DNA of 64,000 nt, from assembly GCA_944391495.1 (NCBI GenBank), contig CALXTU010000002.1, positions 62,001 to 126,000 of the forward strand, read 5' to 3'. The position numbers and the translations under genes are program-made. The DNA comes from an uncultured Alphaproteobacteria bacterium (GTDB taxonomy: Bacteria > Pseudomonadota > Alphaproteobacteria > RF32 > CAG-239). The notes under the pieces were generated by a model. The model had not been told where the DNA came from and ran no database searches. It was given only the letters and a program-made list of their open reading frames with translations. Each line of letters opens with the position of its first letter. Position 1 is the stretch's first letter. Positions 15,356 to 23,484 of this stretch are shown here, in pieces.

Positions 15356-18300
15356 TTTTTAAGATTTTATGTTTCTTTTTAATCTTGCCAAAAGGTGTCA
15401 GTTCAACTTTACGTGCGTGTTTTTTTATAAAATAGCTCAAACCTCTATCTGCGAGACTATCAACAAACATATATGAAAGTGACTTATCCTTAGGAGATGT
15501 CATGCGTGCATCTGCCGAGTAATCTATCGTAACGGCGCCTTTGCTAAATTTTTTAACTCTGGCCAAACATCTGGGTTTATCGGTATAGCTCAACCATTCT
15601 TCCGGTGTATCCAGCTCTAATAAATCCCCTTGTTGGATTGACCAAATGATTTTTCCACCGTTTTGCTGCCACTGCGGAATAAAGTCTTTTTGATTAATAT
15701 CAAAACATCTGATAACCTCCCAGTTGATTTTGCCGTCTTTTTTATAGAAATCGACTCGATAGTTATTGCGCCCCTCGTAAGCAACACCATGCTTAGGGAT
15801 ATAAACCAGAGAAGAATTATTTTCGTAGCATCGAAATTTATTTCCTTTCCACAGACCTTTGTCCTGAATGATATGGAATGCCTTTTTAATAATACGGCTT
15901 TCCGTTAACGGTATTTCTTTTTTCCCCTCCAGAACAGCTTGTTCATTTTCGGCAATCAAAATCTGTTCTGCTGTGTTTATATACATCTCAAAGTCTTTAA
16001 GTAATTTGGCCTGTTTTTGTTTATCTTCGGCAATATTGATATTCCATTCGTTTTTAATCGTATCGGGTATCAGTAATTTATTTAAATCTTTGGCTGATTT
16101 TACGACTTGCAATATTTTTCGAGAATAAACGGTTATTAAGGATTTTTGATCATCGGGATTAACACATAAAACACTTCTTCCGGTTGCTTTATGAAATTGT
16201 CCGGCTTTGCTGTGTTCGGCTTTGTGTGAAACATTGATCTTTTTCAATATATCCAGCACTTTTTGCCTGAATTCACCGACCGATTCAACAGATGTCAGAG
16301 GCAGAGGGACACGAACATGACGCAAGTCATACTCATTAGTCATTTTTTGCAGCAAAGAAAGATTCGCACAAGCAATTGTTATGGCATCCATAGCATGATG
16401 TCGATGATCGATGCGAGGTTTGGCAGTCCATTCTTTGTTTTTTGTCTTATCAAAAAATTTCCATTCGCCGTCAATATCCGGTTTAGTCACCCCGTCAATA
16501 ATTTCTCCGGTTTTAAGTTCCTGCCAATATGGCTGGCAACTGACATACCGCGGAATATCCAGCCCCATTAATTCATATTCCAACCCCTGTAAATTCCATA
16601 ATTTGCGCAACTGTGCCGTCTGCCCTCCCCGAATCGGTAAAATTCGATTATGGATAACATCTTCACTATCCTGACTATCAACAATTGCCCGCAAATAACG
16701 TGCCGCCATTTTAGAAACATATCTGGTGTCTGCTAAATAACGATTATTTTCTTCTTCATCCCCTTTTTCCTCAAATTTTTCTCTGGCATCTGCTTCAAAA
16801 CGCCAAGCTTTACCCGGAGTTTTTTGACGAGCATTTTTTAAAATTTCACGCAACATTTCCGGCGATTTGGTATCTGCAAAATAATCATAAGCAAAACGAT
16901 CTCCTTTATTGAGATTATCATTGCGATTGACCAAACATAAATTATTATACGTATCGGTTCCACCCTTGGCTTGAGGAATAATATGTTCTATCTCGAATCC
17001 GTTAAAATTGCGCGTAATATCTGTGGTCGGATTATAAGCGTCTTTCCATCCTTGTTCTTTGGCCAATTTATATTTTAAAATATTTTTTCCGTTAATATAT
17101 AATTTGTGTTCTTTAAGATACTTAGCTGCTTCGTCATTGAGCGTCTTATTCATCTTTTGCTCTTGTTCCAAGTGTTTCTTCTTTTTGGTGGACAGACCGA
17201 CATCCCGTCCTAACTCCAAATTAATATCATACGGTTTACCATAAATTCGGATGATATCGTTGACGACACGACGAATCTGATTGAGAATCATATGCACGGC
17301 GGGATTGGCTACCTTTCCCCATCGGATTTCATCAGCATTCAACGTTGGATTGTTCCTAACCATAAGTGGTGGCAGAGGTTGAGTATCTGCCTGTAAAATC
17401 TGACCATAATATGGTAGCTCTCCGAATTTTCCCTGATTTTGACGGGCAATTTCTTCTACAGCCATAAATCGTTTATCGTTTTTTGCCAATTCATCGGTAA
17501 TTTCTCGATGCGTAATAACTTCTTGTTTTAACCTTTCCAAAATAATTTTTGAGGCGCTTATACCAAGCATACCGCGTCCTTTGGGAAGCTTAGTCAGTAA
17601 AGCCCCTATTTCTTTCTCATCATTAATTTTTAAGATAGGTTTAAGCCTTTCAATCAAAGCATCTTCACTATATAGCCTTCCGTTTTTGTCATCTGGATTT
17701 TGCGGGTTGGCAAGAAAATCTATAAATTTTGCCAGCTCATCAACAGACAAACGCTGTATATACTCAATATCCGCAAATTCTTTGCACGAGTACAAATATG
17801 CCTTAATGGTCTTATCCTCGGGCAAAGAAATTTTTTGCTGTGCCGAAAAGCCTAATAATTTTTTAATTGATAATTTTCCGGCATTCTTACCTCGCATAAG
17901 AAGTTCATTGATAATTTTATCTCTTTCTTCACGCGTTAGCTTCCGTTTACCCGTATCATTGAGAATACGGATATTGTTTGTTTCTTCATATATTCTGCGT
18001 AATTCGGAAAAAGGGTGTGCTTTTAATAACCGGTCTTCATCTTTAAAGTAGATGCATTTTCCTGTTGCATAAGGTACAGATGGACGCTCATAAAATAAAA
18101 TATCATAAACTTCTTTTTTTAATCCTTCTTTTTGCATTTGAGGAAAATATAATGACTGTTTATCCCATATCTGATTAAACTCATCCTTGACGAGATAACG
18201 TGGAATAGCATAATCTACAATATTTTTTTCTAAAGCATAGTCCCTTTGGCGAATAATTCTTTTATGCGGAGCAACCATGTTGCCGCTGCTGTCCTTTTCG

Positions 18301-18833
18301 TAACCTTCGCAAATACGTTTATAAAAAAACTCACCTAAAGTTTTTGAATTTGTTTCTTTTAAATGCTGCAACATCATATCATATGCAGATTTTTTTGCTT
18401 TGGATTTTTCTCCCTCATCCAAAATTTCCTCTTGCATATCTTCTGATGCAGATACAAAACCGGCGCCTCGATGTTTAGCCATATGCAGTAGTGCCCGACC
18501 GACATAATTGGGACTGTCCAGTTTCTTACTAATAGCATCATAGCGAATTTTATAAGGCGACTTTGCTTTTAATCTATCTGTTCCTTCTGGCGTATTGTTT
18601 ACCCACAAATTATTTTCAAAGAGCTTTTGCGCCAATAAGTTTAATCTTTTACGCGTCCGAACCTGATTTTTACGCATTGTCCGAGCAAGGCGTCTCTCTT
18701 CAGCACCTTCGGATACTTCAAAAATCCTAACACCTGCATCACGAATATTTTTTGCGTTATTATATTCATCTAATTCAATAACTGCGCTGCCAATAGAGCC
18801 AACGCCCAAATCAAGTCCTAAACGATATTTCAT
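15348..18833 (-). CDS. cas9: CRISPR-associated endonuclease Cas9, type II-C
   Basis: A 1161-residue Cas9, RNA-guided double-strand DNA nuclease. All catalytic elements are present: RuvC-I Asp8 (LGLDLGVGSIG), the Arg-rich bridge helix (about 47–65), RuvC-II Glu540 (INLELGRD), HNH His617 (FEIEHIIPQAKGGTDTYNN...N..KGDR) and RuvC-III His813/Asp816 (HRHHAMDA). The C-terminal third would hold the wedge and PAM-interacting domains. Size and the absence of csn2 and cas4 indicate type II-C. cas2 follows with an 8-base overlap. A tracrRNA gene is divergent, about 90 bp from the start. The PAM cannot be read from the sequence. Confidence 0.98.
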   Translation of the reverse strand: MKYRLGLDLGVGSIGSAVIELDEYNNAKNIRDAGVRIFEVSEGAEERRLARTMRKNQVRTRKRLNLLAQKLFENNLWVNNTPEGTDRLKAKSPYKIRYDAISKKLDSPNYVGRALLHMAKHRGAGFVSASEDMQEEILDEGEKSKAKKSAYDMMLQHLKETNSKTLGEFFYKRICEGYEKDSSGNMVAPHKRIIRQRDYALEKNIVDYAIPRYLVKDEFNQIWDKQSLYFPQMQKEGLKKEVYDILFYERPSVPYATGKCIYFKDEDRLLKAHPFSELRRIYEETNNIRILNDTGKRKLTREERDKIINELLMRGKNAGKLSIKKLLGFSAQQKISLPEDKTIKAYLYSCKEFADIEYIQRLSVDELAKFIDFLANPQNPDDKNGRLYSEDALIERLKPILKINDEKEIGALLTKLPKGRGMLGISASKIILERLKQEVITHREITDELAKNDKRFMAVEEIARQNQGKFGELPYYGQILQADTQPLPPLMVRNNPTLNADEIRWGKVANPAVHMILNQIRRVVNDIIRIYGKPYDINLELGRDVGLSTKKKKHLEQEQKMNKTLNDEAAKYLKEHKLYINGKNILKYKLAKEQGWKDAYNPTTDITRNFNGFEIEHIIPQAKGGTDTYNNLCLVNRNDNLNKGDRFAYDYFADTKSPEMLREILKNARQKTPGKAWRFEADAREKFEEKGDEEENNRYLADTRYVSKMAARYLRAIVDSQDSEDVIHNRILPIRGGQTAQLRKLWNLQGLEYELMGLDIPRYVSCQPYWQELKTGEIIDGVTKPDIDGEWKFFDKTKNKEWTAKPRIDHRHHAMDAITIACANLSLLQKMTNEYDLRHVRVPLPLTSVESVGEFRQKVLDILKKINVSHKAEHSKAGQFHKATGRSVLCVNPDDQKSLITVYSRKILQVVKSAKDLNKLLIPDTIKNEWNINIAEDKQKQAKLLKDFEMYINTAEQILIAENEQAVLEGKKEIPLTESRIIKKAFHIIQDKGLWKGNKFRCYENNSSLVYIPKHGVAYEGRNNYRVDFYKKDGKINWEVIRCFDINQKDFIPQWQQNGGKIIWSIQQGDLLELDTPEEWLSYTDKPRCLARVKKFSKGAVTIDYSADARMTSPKDKSLSYMFVDSLADRGLSYFIKKHARKVELTPFGKIKKKHKILKNG

Positions 18834-18885
18834 AAAACTTCCCGTCTAAAAAAGTAACAATAATAGGTAGCCTACAATACCATAC

Positions 18886-18914
18886 TTGACTTTTCAATAA
18901 AATTATTATTTATT
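18886..18914 (+). promoter_or_regulatory. Putative promoter of the tracrRNA
   Basis: TTGACT (18886–18891), 17 bp, TTTATT (18909–18914). The -35 is good and the -10 matches four of six positions. The start point would be near 18921, just before the anti-repeat. Confidence 0.55.
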
Positions 18915-18920
18915 GTAAGT

Positions 18921-19027
18921 GATATATGTTTTGATATATTTCAGAGATTAATTAGACGGTCAACACATATATAATAAGGCTGAAAATGCCGTAAGATTGA
19001 GGGGGCGAAAATCGCCCCCATTATTTA
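18921..19027 (+). ncRNA. tracrRNA of the type II-C system
   Basis: A 23-nt stretch (18942–18964) is the exact complement of the middle of the CRISPR repeat. Further pairing is possible on both sides: TATAAT after a five-base bulge (ACATA) pairs with the repeat start GTTATA, and ATAT pairs on the other side after a two-base bulge. The 3' part has a nexus-like hairpin AAGGC-TGAAAAT-GCCG and ends in the 8-bp terminator GGGGGCGA/TCGCCCCC (19001–19019). This is the expected tracrRNA layout. Ends are approximate. Confidence 0.88.
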
Positions 19028-19031
19028 TAGG

Positions 19032-19514
19032 CTAATACCCTTTATCAGAGCCGAATTTTTGGTGCCAGAGTTGCATAATGCGGACGGCCTCGTCACGACA
19101 TTCGGGAATGGCCTCGGCATAAACACCGTCTTTGAGCAGTTGGTAAAGTTCATCATCACGGAAGCCGATTGCGGCGGCATCTTTACGGTCGGCGGCAAAA
19201 AAGATTTTGTCGATATTTGCCCATTTGGCCGACATCAGGCACATCGGACAGGGCTCGCAGCTGGTATAAAGCGTGCAGCCGGACAGGTCAAAACTGTTCA
19301 GCGCCGCACAGGCCTGACGAATCGTCCAGACCTCGGCATGGGCAGTGGGATCGTTTTCAGCCAGAACATGATTAAAGCCCTTGGCAATACAACGACCGTC
19401 TTTATAAATTACCGCACCGAACGGTCCGCCGAGCGGCCGGGCACTGTCACCGGAGACGGCAGACATCTGCACGGCCTCCCGCAAATATTTGATATCTTCA
19501 TTGGTGTAACTCAA
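19032..19514 (-). CDS. guaD: Guanine deaminase-type cytidine/deoxycytidylate deaminase-fold protein
   Basis: A 160-residue zinc-dependent deaminase. His59–Ala–Glu61 and the PCPMC cysteines 89 and 92 form the zinc site with the proton-shuttling Glu61. The extended C-terminal part (FFAADRKDAAAIGFRDDELYQLL) resembles the short Bacillus-type guanine deaminase (guanine to xanthine) more than the tRNA adenosine deaminase TadA. It follows thrS on the same strand after a terminator. The deaminase fold is certain; guanine as substrate is likely. Confidence 0.8.
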   Translation of the reverse strand: MSYTNEDIKYLREAVQMSAVSGDSARPLGGPFGAVIYKDGRCIAKGFNHVLAENDPTAHAEVWTIRQACAALNSFDLSGCTLYTSCEPCPMCLMSAKWANIDKIFFAADRKDAAAIGFRDDELYQLLKDGVYAEAIPECRDEAVRIMQLWHQKFGSDKGY

Positions 19515-19535
19515 TTATTTTCTCCTCATAAAAAA

Positions 19536-19559
19536 GCGGCCGATGTTTTTACCGGCCGC
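19536..19559 (-). terminator. Terminator of thrS
   Basis: A GCGGCCG/CGGCCGC stem is followed on the minus strand by six T (A tract 19530–19535), 18 bp after the thrS stop and just before guaD. Confidence 0.9.
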
Positions 19560-19576
19560 CTGTTTAAGTTATCTGC

Positions 19577-21502
19577 CTATTCGTCGGCGTGCGGCATTTT
19601 GGCCTCTTCCGCCAGGGACTTAATCAAATCGTCCAGGGCAAAAGTTTCCTGTTTGTCCGAGCCGATGCGGCGAACCGTGACGGTGCGGTTTTCTTTTTCC
19701 TTGGCGCCGACCACCGCAATCACCGGTATCTTGGCAACCGAATGTTCGCGAATCTTATAATTGATTTTCTCATTGCGCAAATCGGTTTTAACCAACAAGC
19801 CTGCCTTTCTCATGGCAGCAGCGACTTCTTCGGCATAGCCGTCAAACTCGCTGACAATCGGGCAGACGACAACCTGTTCCGGCGACAGCCACAGCGGCAG
19901 CCGGCCGGCGTGGTTTTCAATCAAGATGCCCAAAAAGCGCTCAATCGAGCCGAACAAGGCGCGGTGCAGCATAACCGGCTGATGTTTTTCGCCATCTTCG
20001 CCGATATAGCTGATGTCAAACCGCTGCGGCAGGTTCATATCAACCTGAATGGTGCCGCACTGCCACTCGCGGCCGATGGCATCACGCAGAATGAATTCCA
20101 GTTTCGGGCCGTAGAAGGCGCCCTCGCCTTCATTAATTTCAAAAGCATAGCCGTGCGAAGTTAAAGCATTAGCTAAAGATTTTTCACACAAATCCCAGAT
20201 TTCATCGGAACCGATGCGTTTTTCCGGACGGGTGGACAGATAGATTTTAACCTCGTTAAAGCCAAAGTCCTTATAAATATCCAAAATCAGCTTCAGCGTG
20301 GTGATGCATTCCTCTTCCATCTGCTCCGGCGTGCAGAAAATATGAGCATCGTCCTGTGTAAACTCACGTACGCGCATTAATCCCATCAGCGAACCGGAGG
20401 CCTCATAGCGGTTAACCTTGCCAAACTCGGCCATCCGCAGCGGCAGATCGCGGTAGGACTTGATGCCCTGTTTATAAACCAGCAGACCGCCGGGGCAGTT
20501 CATCGGTTTGATGCAGAACCATTTTTTGTCTTCGGTCTGACCGGAATAGTTGTGGGCACCGTATTTTTCCCAGTGACCGGAAGTTTCCCACAGACAGCGG
20601 TCCATAACCCGCGGCGTCGAGATTTCAACATAACCGTTGTGCTCCTGCCGATTGCGCATATACTCAATCAGCTTGCGGTAAACACGATAACCTTTGTCAT
20701 GCCAAAAGACGGCACCGGGCGCGTATTCGGGCTCAAAATGGAATAAGTCCATTTCCTTGCCGAGCTTGCGATGGTCGCGTTTGGCGGCTTCCTCCAGCAT
20801 TTCAAGATAGGCTTTGAGGTCTTTTTTATCCGCCCAGGCCGTGGCGTAAATGCGCTGCAGCATTTCTTTGGTTGAATCGCCGCGCCAGTATGCACCGGCA
20901 ACCTTCATCAGCTTGAACGCATCGCCGACTTTGCCGGTCGAGGGAACGTGCGGTCCGCGGCACAGGTCGGTAAAGTTACCTTGAGAATACAGGGAAATGA
21001 CTTCACTTTCCGGTAAATCTTCAATAATTTCGGCCTTATAATGCTCGCCCAAATCCTTAAAGAATTTAATCGCTTCATTACGCGGTAAAACCTTGCGTTC
21101 GACCTTTTCATCACGTTTAACGATTTCATGCATTCTCGCTTCAATCTTTTCAAAATCTTCCGTCGTAAACGGTTCTTGGCGTGAAAAGTCATAATAAAAA
21201 CCGTTTTCAATCGCCGGGCCGATGGTGACCTGAACATCGGGCCACAGTTCTTTGACAGCCTCGGCCATGATATGCGAGCAGGAGTGACGCAAAATTTCCA
21301 AGCCCTCTTTGTCGCGGCCGGTAATAATGGTTACGGTTGCGTCGGTCGTGATCGGAGTGCTTAAATCAGTCAGTTTGCCGTTTACTTTAACCGCCAGAGC
21401 CGCTTTGGCCAGGCCGGCACTAATTTTTTCCGCGACGTCAAAACCGCTGACCCCGCTTTCCATTTCCATCACACTGCCATCAGGCAATTTAATCGCAACC
21501 AT
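19577..21502 (-). CDS. thrS: Threonyl-tRNA synthetase
   Basis: 641 residues with the full ThrRS order: N-terminal TGS domain (IKLPDGSVMEMESGVSGFDVAEKI), editing domain with HSCSHIMAEA, the class II core with motif 2 and the zinc ligand in PMNCPGG, motif 3 (GSIERFLGILIENHAG), and the anticodon-binding domain. Length is standard. It follows the GT4 glycosyltransferase with a 15-bp gap and may share its transcript. The thrS–infC–rpmI neighbours found in many bacteria are absent. Confidence 0.98.
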   Translation of the reverse strand: MVAIKLPDGSVMEMESGVSGFDVAEKISAGLAKAALAVKVNGKLTDLSTPITTDATVTIITGRDKEGLEILRHSCSHIMAEAVKELWPDVQVTIGPAIENGFYYDFSRQEPFTTEDFEKIEARMHEIVKRDEKVERKVLPRNEAIKFFKDLGEHYKAEIIEDLPESEVISLYSQGNFTDLCRGPHVPSTGKVGDAFKLMKVAGAYWRGDSTKEMLQRIYATAWADKKDLKAYLEMLEEAAKRDHRKLGKEMDLFHFEPEYAPGAVFWHDKGYRVYRKLIEYMRNRQEHNGYVEISTPRVMDRCLWETSGHWEKYGAHNYSGQTEDKKWFCIKPMNCPGGLLVYKQGIKSYRDLPLRMAEFGKVNRYEASGSLMGLMRVREFTQDDAHIFCTPEQMEEECITTLKLILDIYKDFGFNEVKIYLSTRPEKRIGSDEIWDLCEKSLANALTSHGYAFEINEGEGAFYGPKLEFILRDAIGREWQCGTIQVDMNLPQRFDISYIGEDGEKHQPVMLHRALFGSIERFLGILIENHAGRLPLWLSPEQVVVCPIVSEFDGYAEEVAAAMRKAGLLVKTDLRNEKINYKIREHSVAKIPVIAVVGAKEKENRTVTVRRIGSDKQETFALDDLIKSLAEEAKMPHADE

Positions 21503-21517
21503 ATTAAATATTCCTTT

Positions 21518-22669
21518 CTATTTTTCCAATAGTTCGTGATAAACAGCAATTGTTTTATCACACATAATTTGTTTTGTAAAATTATCTTTTACATTTTTGA
21601 TGGCCGCGGCCGAGATTTTGGCTTTTTCGTCCGCGGACAGGTTTAACGCCCAGTCAATGGCTTCGGCCAAAGCCTGAGCATTGTTGCTCTCAAACAGTTT
21701 GCCGGTTACGCCGTCAATCGTGTTGTCGAGCGAGCCTCCGATATTTGAGGCCAAAACGATTTTTCCCATGGCCTGCCCCTCGATGGCGGCACGGCCGAAG
21801 GCCTCCGGCTCAATGGCTGTCGACAAAACAACGTCGGACAGCATCAACAACGCCGGAATATCAAAACTGTGGTCAATAAACTGGATTTTGGGTGTCAGGC
21901 CGTATTTGGCGGCCAGAGCCTTGAGCTCGTTGGTATAATGCACCCGTCCCTGATCCGAACCGACAATCAGGCAATAGAAATCTTTGGTCTTTACTTTAGA
22001 AAGAGCTTCAATCAGCAGATGCTGGCCTTTCCAGCGGGTTACGCGGCCAATTAAGGATATAATCGGTTTGTCCTCCGGGATATGGTTATCCTGCAGAGCT
22101 TTGATGATGCGTTCCTGCGTCACCTTGTCGGGGCTGAAGTTGTCAATATTTACGCAACGGTGAATCAGGCGGATTTTTTCCTCCGGCACTTTGTATTCCT
22201 TCATCATATGATTTTTGATGTGGGTGGAAATGGCAATCACCAGTTTGCCGTAGGTCATGACACGGTTATAAAGTTTTTTGATACCGAAAGGACCGAGGCC
22301 GTAAGTGCCGTGAAAGGTGGTGACAAAAACGGCGCCGGTGCGTTTGGCCGCCCAATAAGCACTCCAGGCCGGCGCACGTGAACGGGCATGAACGATGTTG
22401 ATACCGTTGTCTTTGATGATTTTGGCGAGCCGACGGGCGTTCAGCCAGAGTTTGACGGGATTTTTGGTCTTTAGCGGCAGTTCAAAATGTTTTACTTTAA
22501 GTTTTTGCAAGTCATAAACCATGCGACCGCCGGCCGAAGCGACAAAATTTTTGATGCCGGCAGCCTGCAGGCCGGATGCGATTTCGACCGTGCCCATTTC
22601 AACGCCACCGTGATTCATCTCCGGCAAAACCTGCAATACGACAGGAGTTTTGTTATTTTGTTTGACCAT
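21518..22669 (-). CDS. GT4-family glycosyltransferase
   Basis: A 383-residue GT-B fold enzyme. The N-terminal acceptor domain opens VVLQVLPEMNHGGVEMGTVEIA (Gly-rich loop). The C-terminal donor domain has LIGRVTRWKGQHLLIEAL and the retaining EX7E region EPEAFGRAAIEGQAMG. Such enzymes add sugars from nucleotide donors to lipid A core or surface glycans at the inner membrane. The specific linkage is unknown. It is encoded directly upstream of thrS, apart from the main glycan operon. Confidence 0.9.
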   Translation of the reverse strand: MVKQNNKTPVVLQVLPEMNHGGVEMGTVEIASGLQAAGIKNFVASAGGRMVYDLQKLKVKHFELPLKTKNPVKLWLNARRLAKIIKDNGINIVHARSRAPAWSAYWAAKRTGAVFVTTFHGTYGLGPFGIKKLYNRVMTYGKLVIAISTHIKNHMMKEYKVPEEKIRLIHRCVNIDNFSPDKVTQERIIKALQDNHIPEDKPIISLIGRVTRWKGQHLLIEALSKVKTKDFYCLIVGSDQGRVHYTNELKALAAKYGLTPKIQFIDHSFDIPALLMLSDVVLSTAIEPEAFGRAAIEGQAMGKIVLASNIGGSLDNTIDGVTGKLFESNNAQALAEAIDWALNLSADEKAKISAAAIKNVKDNFTKQIMCDKTIAVYHELLEK

Positions 22670-23081
22670 TTTTCCCTCTGTATAAACCAGTTAACTTTGC
22701 GGTGTGTTAGGATATAACAATCCGCGGCCGACGCCAAGCAGGAATCGGCAAAAATCAACAAATTTTAAGTTTAATGCCGGAAAAGCGCCTTGGCAACATA
22801 AAATTTTGGCCGTTTTTTGATTTTTTAGTTATGCGGCCTTGATTTTCGGACAATAAAACAGCCCTTTTGACAGGGCTGCTTTGTAAGTGTGTATTGTGTG
22901 TGTGGAGCATAATAATAAGGAAGGCTCTTTAATCTCAAAAGAAAAAATTTATACATTAAGCTTGCTTTTTATATTGCTTTTTATAACGCATTTCTGCTAT
23001 AAAAGTAAAGTAAGCACTTGAAAGTGCTATAGTTTCCTTTAGGGTACCAATACAGGTAAACTGCGGTTTTCGGGAGATTTT
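22670..23081. other. Intergenic region with a hairpin and a regulator-type dyad
   Basis: No coding sequence is supported. A hairpin CAGCCCT/AGGGCTG (22859–22878) lies in the middle. A 12-bp unit, TTGCTTTTTATA, is repeated twice in tandem near 22962–22987. The palindrome AGCACTT-GA-AAGTGCT (23013–23028) lies 57 bp before the HxlR-type gene and is a likely autoregulatory site. Confidence 0.5.
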
Positions 23082-23084
23082 TTG

Positions 23085-23426
23085 ATGATAGACGATGTGC
23101 AGAAATACTTGGCGGAAACAACCGTCAGATTAATCGGCGACCGCTGGAAAATGCAAATTATCCAGACGCTGATGGACGGAACAAAGAGATTCGGCGAGCT
23201 GAAAAAATCGCTGGGTGATATTACGCAAAAGGTTTTGACCTCAAACCTGCGGGCGCTGGAGGAAAAAGGGCTGGTAATCCGCGAGGTTTATGCCCAAATT
23301 CCGCCGCGGGTTGAATATACGCTGACGTCTATCGGCTATGCGCTGAAACCGGTTATCGAATCGATGGCCGCCTGGGGCGCCGAATACCGCGAAAATATGA
23401 TGCTCGGCATCAAAACTGAGATGTGA
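23085..23426 (+). CDS. HxlR-family winged-helix transcriptional regulator
   Basis: A 113-residue HxlR protein: LIGDRWKMQIIQTLMDGTKRFGELKKSL, QKVLTSNLRALEEKGLVIREVY and PPRVEYTLTSIGYAL are the standard helices and wing. The ATG at 23085 is chosen because GGGAG lies eight bases upstream; an in-frame TTG sits three bases earlier. Redox-sensing relatives use a conserved N-terminal cysteine, but this protein has no cysteine at all, so another signal is likely. No oxidoreductase or transporter target is adjacent, and a bidirectional terminator follows. Confidence 0.92.
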   Translation: MIDDVQKYLAETTVRLIGDRWKMQIIQTLMDGTKRFGELKKSLGDITQKVLTSNLRALEEKGLVIREVYAQIPPRVEYTLTSIGYALKPVIESMAAWGAEYRENMMLGIKTEM

Positions 23427-23448
23427 GAGTTTGTTATATTGCACTTTT

Positions 23449-23480
23449 ATCCGGCCTCTTGCAAACAAGAGGCCGGATTT
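23449..23480. terminator. Bidirectional terminator between hxlR-type gene and glycan operon
   Basis: A perfect 13-bp stem ATCCGGCCTCTTG/CAAGAGGCCGGAT with a CAAA loop. A T tract follows on the plus strand and A-rich bases lie on the other side. It is placed to end both converging units. Confidence 0.9.
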
Positions 23481-23484
23481 GTTT

